Positions 51,071 through 64,000 of a stretch of 64,000 nucleotides of DNA are shown in pieces. How positions within the stretch are numbered: position 1 is the first letter of the stretch; every line of letters begins with the position of its first letter. The notes beneath the pieces are model-generated. The model was not told the DNA's origin, did not search any database, and saw only the letters and a list, made by a program, of their open reading frames with translations. Made by a program: the position numbers and the translations under genes. The stretch lies in the NCBI RefSeq assembly GCF_964199755.1, contig NC_133910.1, forward strand, positions 7,586,501 through 7,650,500, given 5' to 3'. The stretch is from Larus michahellis. Taxonomy: Eukaryota > Chordata > Aves > Charadriiformes > Laridae.

Positions 51071-53880
51071 TGGTTGGTCTTCACTGAAAGAAACAGCTTT
51101 AATATCCTCTTTTGAACTTGACTGCAGCTTCTTGGCATTTTTGTGGGCAATTGGTCAGTATTTATGTAGTGCAATGCAACCTTGTAGTTGCGTGGACTGA
51201 TAATCAGTTCATTTACTTTCCACGTTTCATTTGGTAGTTCCTACTGCACACTCCATTTATTGAATTACCTAACTCTGTAAGACAGGGCTGTAGGGTGCAT
51301 ATGCCTTGTGTGAAGACAGAGGTTTATATTCATGTTTTGCAAAAAGAAAAATCACTTGATTCTTAAATTATTTTTTTTAAGTAATAACGTGCAGTACTGT
51401 ATCTCCAATAAATCAGTTTGCATGACAATATCATGCAAGCTCAAAATAAAAAGACCAAGGGGTCTTATAATAAGATTTGGGTGTTTTTGTAAGTCTTTTC
51501 AGTTGAAAATAAATCTTAGTGCAAGCTAATTTTTGGGCTATTTCAGAGAGCAAGATTCTTAGCAAAGCTCGTGTATAAAAAGTTGCTACTTCACTGCTTT
51601 CTTTCCTCAGTAGCAGCATGTATATATGCTTTAGATATACTGTACTCTTTAAGAGACTGAGTAGCTTGTAACAATTTCACATAGAGGTTGTTGGTACTGG
51701 TATTCCACAAAGTGTAATGAAAGTTGTTTTAACATGCTGTGCTTTTGAAATATTTAAGAAAATGTTGTATCAGCTAATCTAAAATTCAAACAGCTAGTTC
51801 TCTTTGGATGTGTAGAAAAGACTGTCTTCTGGGAAGACTTGCTGTTATATTCGCTGATTCCTTTTCCTCACAGAATTTGCTATAGTCAAATTCAGCTTTT
51901 TTTGATGCTTAAGAATACACTTAGCAGAACAAGATTAATCTCTATTTGAGACATGCCCAAATAACGTGTGGGGTGAACATTCTCTTTAGTGTCTGGTCCA
52001 GCTTGGATTCAATCCAGTTATCAGAGACAATACAATGTCCAGTCTGCATGTGATCAATGCAAAAATAAGACAACCATTTACTTTATTCCATCTCAACAAA
52101 AGCTTCTACCCTGATCCTGCTTGCAGGGCAAAGTAAAATGTTAATTGGTAATGGTTTCTTACCATCTAGAGAGAGAAGGAACAAAACCTATGAAGTCTAC
52201 AAATTTTAGATTCTTTTTCATTTGATTCCATTTTGTTCTAAGATTGAAAACCGCTTCCTGTTGTGGTAGAGGGTCGATGTGCTATTACTTGCCATGATGC
52301 CTCATTACTTAATTTTTATGTAGTCCTAATTGATTGTAGTTCTTCAAGGAAAATAGTATTTTCCTAGGCTTTAATGCTTTAGGAAAAATATTGTGCCATT
52401 GTTACACTCTTGTTGGCTACTAGCAGAAAACCTATAAAAACTGTTTTGAAAGTAATCAAAGCTTCACATTCTGTAAAGTAAAATACCATGAACAAGAAAT
52501 GAGAAGTTGGATAATGAAATGCTACTTCTGAGATTTTTGCACATTCTTTAGGATTTTACAGGGTGCCAAAACACTCTTGCTACTGTACTGATAATACTGA
52601 ATTTCCTGTGAAACTTAAGGGCTTACTCCTGGCAACAGCTAAAGAGTAAATTAATGTGCTAAAAGAATAAACCATATTTGTTAAGTGTAATCCTATTTTT
52701 TTTTTCCTAGCAGTGGAAATGAGTAGGGAGTAACACATCTCTCTGCAACACTGAAGAAATACTGCAGATGGCCATCATGTGCTCTGACTGTTCACTTAAT
52801 GTCTCTAATTTGGCTGATATATTTAATGGGTGTCCATTTTTACTTGATTTAATTTGTATATGCACATAAAGAGCATTTAAAGGTAGACATCCACCTTGGA
52901 TAAGAATGGGAGATTCATTCTTATTAAATATCTATCTGTATCCTGTATCTCTCATTAATTCCCCACAGCTGCTTGATCTCCTTGCATCCAGTTAATCCTG
53001 CCAAGTGAAATTTGTCGAGGTGGAAGCTGAATTCAGGCTTTGCAGCCTGAATTTCCAGGGTTAGAGTGTAGACTTGGCAGCAGTTTAATAAAGGTGAAGC
53101 TACTGTGCTGGGGCTGTATCACTTAAATGACTCAAAGGCTTTTTTTCTTTTGTTTGAAATTTAATTGCTATAAAATGGAATCTTTTGTCTGTAATTTCTG
53201 GTGCAGAAGGAGAGCAAGTACATGTGTGTGTAAATACAGTTAGACAGGTTTGGTTTTTTAAAACAGATTATCTGTGTGCTTATTCATATTTGTCAACATA
53301 GTTTTTGTCCCTGTAAACAAGCATTCTCTGAATCGATTTCTCAGTCATTTAATGCCATTCATTTGAATCTGTAAGCTTCTCTTTGTACCACACTAAAACA
53401 GGTGCATAACGATACTACTTTTGTTTATTGGATACTGTTCCTCAATTTTGAAGCCATGAGTTTTGTTTTTTTTTTTTAAGAGACTGAACTCAATGAAATA
53501 ATTTCTCTGATGTACCTTCACAATATCCTTCTGTTTGAAGGAATTAAAGTACATTTAACTGTTACTTGATGTTACCATTTCTAAGAGTCTTTGTCAAAAG
53601 AATCAGTTATTAGTCCCAAACTCAGCATCGTCTTTGATGGGTGAGGTTGATAGTGCTCACTTCTCTTATGGATATCAGGTGCCCAGTGCGATAAGAATGA
53701 CAGGAGGTCACAAGTGACTCTGAAACAAGACGCTTGCTTCCTCCGGGGAACAGATTTATGGTTAATCTCTTGCCCTCCCTCTCCTAGATTAAAAATGGAA
53801 ACTTCTAAGACTTTTTCTCTTGATCATCACCTTCTCTGAGTGAAGGTACTCTAGTGAAGGGAGTCCTGTAAGACACATAA
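51071..53880. other. AT-rich stretch downstream of SET, no gene recognised
   Basis: No exon or family match was seen. Several AATAAA hexamers suggest it may contain extended SET 3' UTR. No clear repeat was recognised. Confidence 0.55.
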
Positions 53881-55085
53881 CTCCCGGTGCCTGCTAAGTA
53901 GCCTTAGCTTTGCTTAGCGCAGCCGGGGGGGCTTCGCTCTCCCCTGGGGCAGAGCCGTGCCCGCTGGGGCCGGCTCCCCGCGGCACCGTGCCGCCCGGGA
54001 GCTACCGGCAGGGTTCCTGCAGCCCCCGACACGGGCTGTGGCAGCGCTTCCCCCCAGGTGTTCCTGCCTGCTGACCCGGGAGGGTTGTAAGGAGCGTAAA
54101 ACGTGAGAGCTGGCCACGGTGAAAGGCGGAGGGCCCTGGGAAGCGAGGGGCGTCCTTACCCTGCTCTTTTTTCTCCCTCCCATTTCAAGCGCTCGCATAC
54201 CCGCAGGCAAAACGGCGAAGAGGCTTTCCTGGAACTGTAATTCGTTCACAAGTCACTTCTCCTTGGGTTTCGCGGAGGGCGGAGGCTGACGGTTCACCGG
54301 CAGGGCATGTCTCACCCCCGGCACCCCCTCCGGGAGGCGCCCGAAAGAGACCGCACGGCTCGATCCCGGGGGGCTGGGAAACCGCGTCCTGCCCGCCCCC
54401 GAGGCCGCTCACACCCTCCCCCTTCCCGGCGACAGCACCGCCGCACCTGGGGGGCTGGCCCAGGCCCCGCAGTGTCCCCGGCACCCGGAGGAGTCGTGCC
54501 CTGTGGGATCTGGGAAGAGCTAGACAGGCACGTCGTGTGCTCCCAGCTGTGACGCCCATTTTCCCGTGGGACAGAGGTTGCCGGGTGGGCAAGAACTGCT
54601 GATCCCACGCTCTGGCCCCCCCTCTATCCGCAGGGGACAGCTGAACCATGCCCGTGGGATGGGCTGAGGCCCTAGCTGGGATGCTGGAGGCCAGGGACAT
54701 CTCTGACCAGGGGACAGGGGGCTGCCAATCCAGAGGACGCATCCTCCTCGCCTTCGGGATCACTCTGATCCCCTCCCCAGGCTGAGAGAGCTCCTTCAGC
54801 GAGAAGGTCCTCAGCCAACCACTCTGGCTCCCCAAACTGTCCCCCCAACCCTCCCTCTGCCTCACCTGGAAGGTACCAGACCTGGAGGAAAGAGGCAGAC
54901 CCGCTGTGTGAACCCCGCAGGGACAAACCCAGCTCTGCCAAGGTCTCCCACCAAACCCCTCTCCAGCTGACGGAGCCCTGATCCCCATCTGCTGGACCGG
55001 GCTGTGCCCGCTGCAGGTTCCATGGTGTCCCTGCTCCTCCGAAACTCAATCCACACCTACTGCTTTGACTTTCCCCCCTTCCAGT
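53880..55085. other. Isolated GC-rich island of unknown nature
   Basis: About 1.2 kb of GC-rich sequence sits between AT-rich flanks with fairly abrupt edges (near 53,920 and 55,080). It carries open frames on the minus strand of 267 codons (54185-54988) and 142 codons (54672-55100), but these overlap in different frames, lack any family resemblance, and are rich in G, R, P, S and A as expected from composition. It could be an orphan CpG island, a non-coding RNA promoter or an unrecognised mobile element. Confidence 0.5.
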
Positions 55086-56130
55086 ATTTCCACTGAACAA
55101 TCAGGCTAATTAAAATAATTCCTTAAACACTAAACAGGGCCTGGACCATGTTACAAACAGCAACAGCTTTATATTAAGAGTTTGTATAAATCTAATGCGC
55201 TTACTTTATTAACAACAAAAGCATGTTCAAAGGTTTTAGAGAAGTTTAAGGTTTTATTACTTCAACTCAGTGAAGCTAGATTTAAATTTTACATTTTCTG
55301 GTGATTTCCTTTTACTAATTATTCAGTTGCAGATCGTTTACAAAATGCTTATGCTAGAAAAAAACCCAACTGTTCTAATTAAATAAAAGGAAAACATTTC
55401 CGTTTATTAGTATAGTTCTAAATTTGTATGCGGGAAGACTATTATTACCTCTGCATGCCTTCTGACTCAAAGCTGTATATTGCTCCAGGACTGAAAAAGC
55501 ATATTAGTGCGATAATAATATTATGTAATATTTCTGAGAGAGATCTTACAAGCAGCGGTCTTCACCAAGAAATAAGCAACAGGATCTTTTTCACTTGTTT
55601 TAAACACTGGGCCTATGGCACACTGCATATCAGTTTTGCATGACACGACGGCAGTACAGCAGCATCGTGTTTTTTCACTCATGATAGCTGGGGGATTACT
55701 GCCAGCCTTGCCAATGCATTTGGGTTATTTTTTCACTCAAATATTCATCTGAAACCCCAGATCCTACATGTAGAGGGGCAGTTCTGCAGAGAAGAAGTTA
55801 GTCAGAAACCAGCACTGGAGACGGGCATGGCCCCCATTCCAGGGAAGCATACTGCCTAAATGGAAGTTGCAGCTTGCTCGTTCCCTTTCGAAAAAACGCC
55901 AGTTAGGAGTCAATCTGGAGAACTAAAATTGGAAACCACCTGATCGACCCACCGCAGCAAACTGAGCCCAGGCCGGGGCCAGCTGCAGGGATTTCTCCTC
56001 ACAGCGCTCAGCTCCCTCAGGAGGTGTCAGGAACCGAGTGGGGCCCGACTTACAGAGATCTGCCACTGTGTTTGTCCCCGCACCATCCCTTTGGCACGAA
56101 CCCACAATTTTTATGCCCACAGCGGACAAT
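55085..56130. other. AT-rich intergenic stretch upstream of PKN3
   Basis: No coding exon, RNA gene or repeat was recognised here. It separates the GC-rich island from the PKN3 CpG island. Confidence 0.55.
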
Positions 56131-57020
56131 CACCCCCTAAAGCCCAAGGCGGAGGGCGATGTCCACGCTGGGAAGCGGGAGGTACCTCAGTCTCCTCAGC
56201 GTCCGGCCTGTCGCGCCTCTCTCCTTCCCGCCGCCATCCCGGGCGGGCTGCGAGACCTCGCCGCCAGCTCTCGGCTGCGCATTTCCCCTCAGGGCGGGCG
56301 AAGGCAGCGGGACGACCTCCCAGGAGGGGGCGGGAGCCGCGGCTGGCCCAGGACCCCGCGGGGCAGGGCCGGGCGGCGTGTGGGGAAGGGAGGCTGCCCG
56401 CTCCCTCAGGGCCGCCCGCCGGCAGCTCTCGCGGCCCCGCACCCCGCGAGAGGGCGCTGGCGGTGGCGGGCCGCTTCCCGGGAAGGCTGAAGTTTGAAAA
56501 AAGTGCCGGTTGCTGGCAGTGCCGTACGGAGCAATGGCGGCGGGGACCCCGCAGGTGAGCGCCGCGCCAAGGGCTCGGAGGGTCCGCCAGCATGGCGGGC
56601 GGGGACGAGCCTCTCCTCAGGCGAGTGGGCTCCTGGGTGGCCCTCTTGGGTGGCCCCCTCCGCCCTTTTGGGGGCCCCCTCCGTTCTCCCGCCGGGAAAG
56701 CACAGCTCCCTGCTCCGCCGGTAGCCCCCGGCCCCGGGGAGGGAGAGGAGGGCGGCGGGGGGAGAGGGGCTTCCCGTTGTCTCCTCCGCCTCCCGCCGTG
56801 GCCGCGCCCCGGGGAGGTGGGAGAGGCTGTGCGAAGCAGGTGGGATCCCCTCAGAATGTCCCTCCTCGCCTCCGGGGAAATGGGGTTCGGGCCGAGTTGG
56901 TGCCCGCTGAGGAAATCCCCTCTCGGTACCGAGGGGGTGTGGGAGGCGAGGCGGCTGGCGGGGCTGGCAGACGGGAGCCGGGGGAGGGCAGCCAGCCTCC
57001 GTGCTGGGAAAAACATTCAT
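56130..57020. promoter_or_regulatory. PKN3: CpG island, PKN3 promoter and exon 1
   Basis: The GC- and CpG-rich block is centred on the candidate first coding exon at 56534-56554. It holds a GCCGCCATC YY1-like element near 56229 and no TATA box near the ATG. Long open frames on both strands (for example minus 56111-57016) are compositional. Confidence 0.75.
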
Positions 57021-60000
57021 TTCTGGAATAAGCTCCCCGGAGTGGAGGAGATGCCCTGCCCTCTTTCCTTGAGGCGTTTCAAGCCTAATCTGGGAAAGAA
57101 GGGATGGAGAGACCAGCACAAAGAGCACTCGCTGCCAGCCCTGTGGCTCTCCTGGGCTCGCTGCTATCCGCCCTTACCAGCCCTTATGCCAGTTGGAAAC
57201 GGGATCTGGCTCCAGACAGGATTGCAATTGCCTTTTTCCAAACCTTGCAGTGGCTTTTTCTCGTAAAGAGTGAATGTGGCTAGTGTGAGTCTGTCCGACG
57301 CAGGCCTCGTCCCTACAGCACAAAGTTGCTGTGAAATACGTGATTTAAAACGCCCTGGTGAACATGTGTGGGCTGTGGGGGGATGGCCTTCTCATGGCTA
57401 GCTCATTAAATTAAATTGTAAATCAATTTCTGTGTCAGTGGTGAAACCATAAGGGTCAGCTCTGCTCTGGGCTTTGTGCAGGTGAAGCTCGTTGCCAGGC
57501 TGGGTATAATGAGGGGATGGGACGGGACCTCCCTGGGCTGCAATCCAAAAGACTAAGCACAACTTTGATACTACTGAAACTTTTGCTAGTTAGGAAGCAG
57601 TCTAGACACTTTGGTACAACATGAGTCTGGCGGAAGCCCTGGGTGAGTTCTGGCAGCCCCACTATAAGTACCAAAAGCAAGCTAATTTAAGATCTCTTGG
57701 GTATTTGTCTGCAAGCTGTAAGCATGTTTTGAGGTTGTGTTGGAGGTATACCCTGAAGGAATGACCTTCCTTGGGAACCCAAGAACAGCTGCAGCATGGA
57801 CTGTGGCAGTATCCCCACACCCTATTGAAATTCCTGGGTCAGAATGCAAAATGCAAAAACCCAAATGCAAATTCAGCTTTCCCATCCTCCTCAGTAATAG
57901 AATGTTTTATGTTCCTGGTACTGCAAAAATGTTAATCTTATGGCATGCTCTCATCCACAGAGGAGAAGGATCTGATAAAGCACACCATGCTCACATTCTA
58001 AATATATTTAGAAAATTAGCATGGTGCATTAACTAGCATTCAGACTAGCTTTTAGCAGAGGGTAATGTGTAGAACAATTGACCTGACAACTGCTCAGACT
58101 GTACCTGTTCTCCGAATCAAAACCCAGGCCTCCATATTCAGCATTTTTTATTGGTATTACTGTTGCATCACTACTCATTCCATTGCTCTGGGTGGATCCA
58201 GGGGGTGGATTGCTTGCATCCATTTGCATAGTTTGGATATGTATCTGTATGCTTTTTTTCTAATTATTTAAGTGAGAATTGCAAGAGCAAACTGCTTTTA
58301 GTCACTTGTTGCAGACTGGATAAAGAGCTTTCTGATTTTCCAATTTACAGCTAGTAAAGGTTGCCTGTGACTCAGGAACTCCATGATTCAAGTTCTTCCT
58401 CAGAAAACTTGGGATGTTTTTCAAAGCTCTGGCTTAGTTCCTGGCTTTACTAATTGGGCGAGAACTTCCTGGAACCAGGATGTTAATCTGAACCTCTTTG
58501 TTTTGTTACCGATCTGAACAGCTCCTATTTTGGTTATTGCGTATCTGTTGCAGACCCAACTTGGTTTTAGGCCAACTTTAACATATTTTTTTTCTTCTTC
58601 TTTACTTATTTTGCTATTAGACTAAAATCATAGCAAAAACTGATCGAGGATGTTTGGTTGGGTCTTTCAGATGTTTGAGGTGTGTAACAAAATATACTAA
58701 TATGATTAAATAATTGTTTCTGTGTGAGTGACATAGGCTTTGGATGCACAGCACACTCTTAAAGTGCGATAACGTACGCAAGTAACACAAAACCAGTGTG
58801 GTTTATTGTTGGAAATGTGGTCAACTGATGAAAGAGTGTGAAAACAAGTTGGGATTCCTGAGTTCTGTCTTTAGTCACTGACGTGCTGTATGACATTAAG
58901 TTGGTTAGCGTAGTGGAGTTTGACTGTGAACCGTTTCTTTTGCATTTAAGGAGGGAGTATGATGAGTTGTTAATGTTAGATTATTAATATATTAATTGCT
59001 CTGAATGCCTTAAAGCCACTCTGCCTGTTGAAGAGAAAAGCATAACCTCTTGCTTGGGTCTGTTAGTTACGGTGTTAGGTAGCATCCTCATGGATAAAGC
59101 TTTCCCAGCTCCTGTCTGAGTTCAGTGCTTGTTTGATCAGTGAGATATACCTCTGCTGCTACTGTCTATACTGTGTATGTCCAGAGTCTATAAACAGATC
59201 ATCTCTGTCCAGAGCTACTGATGAGGCGTATATCACTAGAGCAAGTAATATTGCAAATGTGTAAAACAAAGTGTAAAACAAAGCCCAGAACAAGCTTGAA
59301 TGCTACTAATGCAACTCAAAATAATCAGTGCTTTAAAACAGCCTTATATCCTGTAAATCACAAGCGGAATAGAGATTGAGTCAACAGCTTGGTTCCCTTT
59401 TCAGATACAGCAGAAAGTTAAGCTTCCTCTTTTGCTTGTTCATTTGTAGAAACAGCTGTAGGTTTTACATTTTTCTTCTTCAGGGGTAACAGCTGAGAGT
59501 TAATGCATGCTTGTGACGTTCCTAAAAAGCTCTGACGGTTAGTTGAGATGCGTAAGCCCTAACAGTTAGTTGTGTCTTTGAACAGTCAGCATCAAGACAT
59601 ATGCAGATAAAAATCTATATCTACTACATCATACTAGTAAAAGTTAGTGTTGATCAGAACAAGGGCAAATACTGGCTGGGCTTTGATACTTGGAGAACAA
59701 AGATGTGTGTAGACATTAAATATCAAGGAGACAAGTAGGATGAAGGTTTTTCTCCATTATGGTTTGAAACCAAATTAAGGCATGTTAAGATCAAAGTTGT
59801 ATTCTGTATTCTGCAATTTAAGTGTGTCTCATCTTCTTGAAAATTTGGTGAAAAGGTTGGCTTCAGAATTTGTGTGAAGCAGTTTCTAAATGAAATGAAG
59901 GAGTGGAATCTTACGGCTATATAATACAAATGGTTGAACTGCGTTATCTCTGAAATCCTCTTGACCAACACTGCTTGATTGCAGGGCAGCTGTCTCTTGC

Positions 60001-63000
60001 AGCTGGGCAATGGTGTGAACTTAATGGATCCAAGCTTCCAGCAAAAGCTGGAGGGTGAGAAGGAACTACTTCGCCGTGCAATACAGAAAGAACTGAAGAT
60101 TAAAGAGGGAGCAGAAAACCTGCGCAAAGCGACAACAGACAGAAAGAATCTTGTTCATATAGAGCATGTGCTGAAATCTTCCAACCGAAAACTGGAGCAA
60201 CTGCATTGGGAACTTCAGGAGCTTAATGCAAGGATTGTAATAACAGACAAAGAGGAAAGTAAGACAGGTAGGTCTTAGGTCATGATTGACAGGAGAATTG
60301 TGTTATAGTGCTTCAATGTGTTTATATATATTGAGTTGATATGAGTGTATTTTTCCGTTGAGGGCTTACAAGTAGTGGGAGTTTCTTCTGTTGGTATTTA
60401 GCTGATGAAATGATCTGTGCAGCAAACAGTTGAGAATGGGACAATAAAGGTGAAAAGAGGCAAGAGGAGAGATCAGTGGAGGGAGAAGACCAGCTGAGAG
60501 TGCTGGGTGTGGACAGTATTCAGGAGCAGGCTGTAGGTGAATTTAAGAGATTTGAATAGAGTTTCTGGGCAGTTGAACATCCAGGTATTTTACAGGATGA
60601 ATGAGTGTAAAATTGGCAGAGTGCTTGTTAGGATGTTTCACTGATAAACTAAGAAATATTCATGGCTATGAGCTTGAGCTTCATTTGAAAGTCTTTTGCA
60701 GTCAGTTTCGTAGACAAGACCTTTTTGTACCTTATTTTATAGCCTAACCTTCTTTTATAGAGTCACCCATCTATGACCCAGTGAAATGACACAAGAAAAG
60801 ATGACTGATGGTTTTGATTGTATTGTTTGTGCAGATGGATCTGTATCTCCAGATCCTTGTCTCTGGGAAAGAGACCCAAACCCCATGGCAAGGAAGATTG
60901 AAGCTCTGAAAAAGCAGCTGCATGTTGAAATGAAAGTGAAACAAGGAGCTGAGAACATGATCCAAATGTATTCAACATCCAAGGTAACCAAGAATAAGCA
61001 ACCATTTGGAAACATGTATTCGTGGATCAAAATTTGTATTTAAAGTCCATACACAAAAAATCTCTCTGGTAATCGGTGTGTGAAAGAAATTCATTTGCAA
61101 AGCTTACTTGAATGAATCCTAGCTGTGCATTTTCGTGCTCAGCGTAGTGACAGCATGTCTTGCTACTGCACAGGACAAGTAATATTGTGATTGTGCGTTT
61201 TACTTACTGCAACTTGTTACAGATTCCAGGAATTTATCAGGAATCAAAAAGGAATGGATGGCGCACGTTTCATTTGCCAAGAGCGTAAGCCAATCTATAA
61301 TTACTGGATGTTAGGAAAAGGCTTTTCTGAAAGTGTAGTTTATTCCACTTTGGCCCATGATGTGGTTGCCTATGTCCTTTTCTGAAGCATCTGGTGGTGA
61401 TTGCTGTTAGAGGGGAGTTATTAGACCAGACAGATGGGCATAGTCTGGCAGTTTTGATCCTTTTGGCAGTTCTTACTTGGCAGATGCTGATTGTGCTTCT
61501 TCTCTTGATTGTTGCTTAGTGGTATTAGTGAGAGAGTTGGGAATCAAGTTGTTTTAACTTAACCATGTAAATCCTTTTGTAGTCTCAGTGGAAAGTGCTA
61601 GGTATGTACAGAGTAGCTTGTGTTATCGTTCTTGAACAGATGAATGGGCCTTTGGAAGGACGAACCTCTCCCTACCAGCTACAGACTCTACATCACTTCT
61701 TTGGTCTAGATGCTTAACTTAGCTGGCTGAATGACAACATAGAGGCGTTAATGCATCTAACCTCAATGCTCATAGTGACTCTAGAGACAGATTCGAGCCA
61801 GAGAAAAGTATCTATTAGGAAGTGGCATGATAGAAGTGCTATCTCTAGAAGAACTGTTGCAAGCCTGGGAAGGTAGTGAGGGTGGTAGAAGAGGTACATT
61901 CAATCACTGACTTGAGGAAAGAAAGTTAAAAAAGCATTGGTATTGTACACTGAGTTGGTGTGATGTTCTGATATCACTATGTTTTTTAGGATAGAGCACA
62001 GCATGTGGTATCTTCATGTGAAAAAAAGTTTCAGAGGTTTACTGGTTTCATAGTCATCCCACTTTTTGAGTTTGGCATAATCAAATTTAAAAGTCAAAGG
62101 ATAATTAAAAAAAAATCCAAGCTTATTATGAAGCTTAATTCAGTAAGACCAGCAGTGTAGAGGGTTGTGATATTTTTATTTGTTCAAAACCTCTCCTCAC
62201 AAACACTGTGAGTACGGTTGACCAGCGCACCACAAGTTTCAGTGACTGTAAGGTTTGGTATTAACTGGACATGTCCTTGACCTGCCCTTTCCCTCTACAG
62301 ATGGAGATTGTGATCTCAAAGTCCTTGAGCCTCAGCCGTGTCTCCTTTACAGAACTGCTTATTTATGCCACTTCAGAATCATTTATGACCCTTTTTGCAG
62401 ATACCACCTCATCTTCATATGTGAACACATCATTGTAATCCATTTTTAATGAGCACAGTTCTCTCTCTGCACATGCTTTCTTTTTGGCAGGAGCGGAAAC
62501 TGCTGGCTACAGCTCAGCAGATGCTTCAGGACAGCAAGACAAAGATTGAAATAATCCGCATGCACATTGTTAAAGTATCTCAGTCAGCAGGAGGGATGGA
62601 AGATACAGTAGATCCAGCAGGTAAGGTGTTTTAAGTAACTGATACAGCCTGGAACAGATGTGGCCAAAGCGCCAAGATCCAGAATACTCAGCCAATTTTT
62701 ATCCTTGCCATATTTTTTCTCCAAAATGGCCAGTGAGGATGGGGACCACCATTAGTGCTTTGGAGCTGCATATTGAGGAGCTGAGACATCACCTGCGCAT
62801 TGAAGCTGCTGTTGCTGAGGGGGCAAAAAATGTGCTGAAGATCCTAGGAGGGAGTCGGGTACAGGATCGCAAGGTTTTGGCTGAGGTAAGCACTTACTCA
62901 GGCCTTTTTGAGAGGGTCGTTTCATGCCTCAACATTAGTGATTTAGCATGAATGAGTAAAGTTAACCGAGAGTTATTAATTTGTGAAGGTCCTGTCTCTT

Positions 63001-63964
63001 TGTGAGGACAGACTGATTGGAATTACTGTCCCTTCTAGGGATAACGTTCCTTGCTTTGGTGAAATTTCTCGGGAATGTCAGAAGTGGTCGGAATCTATGG
63101 GAAAGTATTTTGTCTTGTTCCTTTATTAGTAAGATGTTATCTGGTCTATTTTTTTTTTTTTTTTTTTGAAGCTCACTGTAGTAGTTCATAAAGGATTAGT
63201 AGTGCCTGGCTGGGGCTGTACGCTGAAAATTTCTGCCTGCTTTCTGTTTTGCTTCTTATTGCTAGGCTCAGGGTCGTTTACAAGAGTCCTCTCAGAAGAT
63301 TGACCTGTTGCGCTTGTCCTTGGAATGTCAACTTCGTGAGCTTTCTCCTGATCACCCAAAAAGAGCACTCATCAAGCAGGAACTAGTAAATACTTCCTCC
63401 CTGGGAGCTCAGCATGGCAGCATCCATCCCACTTCAGTCATCAAACCTACAGCCCTTACAGGTACGTAAATCCTGCATGGCATGTTGTTGTGAGGAGTAC
63501 AAAGGGGAAAAAATGAGTTGCATTTCTTCTCATTGTTGTAACGCCCCTTGTTATATGGACATTTGATTTTCTATGAATTGGACTTACGTCTTCTAGGCCA
63601 GTCAGAGCTTTCTGATCATATGGATTTGTAGTCTATTAATCTAGGGTAGATTTGACCTATTAACCAAGAAATCACGAATCTGAGAAATTCTTGGACACCT
63701 GTGAGGACAAGCGGACTGGAATCACTTTATCTTTCACATAAGAATATTCTTTACTCTCCTCAAATTCCTCAGGAACATTGGAAGTGAGACTGATGGGGTG
63801 TCAGGACCTATTGGAAAATGTTCCAGGACGTTCCCGAATGACTAGTTCTTCTCCTGTCTGTGGCAGCCCAAGTGATTTGAAGTCTCTTTCCCGAACACGA
63901 GTTGGCCTGAGCATCCATGGCCGTAGTGTTGCAGGAAAGTACCTGCGGAATGAAGAGCCATGTA
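56534..63964 (+). CDS. PKN3: PKN3, Rho-dependent protein kinase N3, N-terminal regulatory part, partial at 3' end
   Basis: PKN kinases are Rho/Rac effectors of the PKC superfamily. Seven in-phase exons are visible: 56534-56554, 60003-60267, 60835-60983, 62491-62620, 62734-62885, 63266-63461, 63773-63964. The last ends at a GTGAGT donor and the rest lies beyond the window. They encode about 368 residues. Exon 1 gives MAAGTPQ, like the start of human PKN3 (MEEGAPRQ). Exons 2-6 encode three HR1 antiparallel coiled coils: HR1a with [21 protein letters not shown]1b with [18 protein letters not shown]1c with [19 protein letters not shown]. Exon 7 begins the C2-like domain with [20 protein letters not shown]. 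The kinase domain is not in the window. The sequence also resembles PKN2, but the position next to SET and the start residues favour PKN3. Exon 2 has two in-frame acceptors (59985 and 60003). Confidence 0.88.
56555..60002 (+). other. PKN3: PKN3 intron 1 (3.4 kb)
   Basis: This is the longest PKN3 intron visible; it starts with GTGAGC and ends TCTCTTGCAG. Its first 450 bp belong to the CpG island. No other gene was recognised inside it. Confidence 0.7.
63149..63167 (+). repeat. Poly(T) run of 19 in PKN3 intron
   Basis: Nineteen T residues lie in the PKN3 intron before the exon at 63266. No flanking retroposon was recognised. Confidence 0.8.
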
Positions 63965-64000
63965 GTGAGTATGGGGTTTGTGAGTGGCGTATGGGAGCAC

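Noticed and set aside
54185-54988. 267-codon minus-strand open frame in the GC-rich island
   Set aside because: No recognisable domain, an overlapping 142-codon frame on the same strand, and composition typical of GC-rich non-coding DNA.
56111-57266. Several 150-300 codon frames around PKN3 exon 1
   Set aside because: They are compositional. The short exon 56534-56554 is preferred because its phase, donor and residues match the start of PKN3.
56592-57266. 224-codon plus-strand frame with ATG at 56592 as the PKN3 start
   Set aside because: It lies downstream of the exon 1 donor, has no PKN resemblance and does not join HR1a.
56534-63964. Assignment of the last gene to PKN2 rather than PKN3
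   Set aside because: HR1 sequences resemble both, but the conserved order SPTAN1-DYNC2I2-SET-PKN3 and the short MAAGTPQ start favour PKN3.

Overview
This is a vertebrate nuclear locus. It has short coding exons with GT-AG (and two GC-AG) introns, CpG islands at promoters, and AATAAA-type polyadenylation signals. It is best read as a bird: a CR1 LINE 3' end of the avian type lies at about 26,992-27,225, several older CR1-type remnants are present, introns are compact, and the encoded proteins are close to their mammalian orthologues. The gene order matches human 9q34.11 (SPTAN1, DYNC2I2/WDR34, SET, PKN3). The species cannot be fixed from the sequence alone.

Layout. 1-19.7 kb (+): C-terminal half of SPTAN1 (non-erythroid alpha-II spectrin), 29 constitutive or micro exons joining in frame to 1,279 codons, plus a phase-compatible 63-nt cassette that fits the heart-enriched 'cardi+' insert. 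19.9-28.0 kb (-): complete DYNC2I2 (WDR34), the dynein-2 intermediate chain of intraflagellar transport; 9 exons, 502 residues, tail-to-tail with SPTAN1, with a CpG-island promoter containing a perfect RFX X-box. 28.6-42.5 kb: about 14 kb of AT-rich DNA without a recognisable gene, carrying old retroposon tails. 42.6-51.1 kb (+): complete SET (TAF-I beta isoform, 277 residues, 8 exons) behind a large CpG island with an array of NRF1-like sites. 51.1-56.1 kb: intergenic, including an unexplained GC-rich island at 53.9-55.1 kb. 56.1-64 kb (+): the start of PKN3, 7 exons covering three HR1 repeats and the start of the C2-like region, cut by the window end.

The genes are not a pathway unit. SPTAN1 builds the membrane skeleton, DYNC2I2 works in cilia, SET is a histone chaperone and PP2A inhibitor, and PKN3 is a Rho effector kinase. 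No undescribed gene system was found. The points most worth following are the alternative-exon block in spectrin repeat 21, the X-box at DYNC2I2, the probable antisense overlap of the SPTAN1 and DYNC2I2 3' ends, the two GC-AG introns, and the unexplained GC-rich island.
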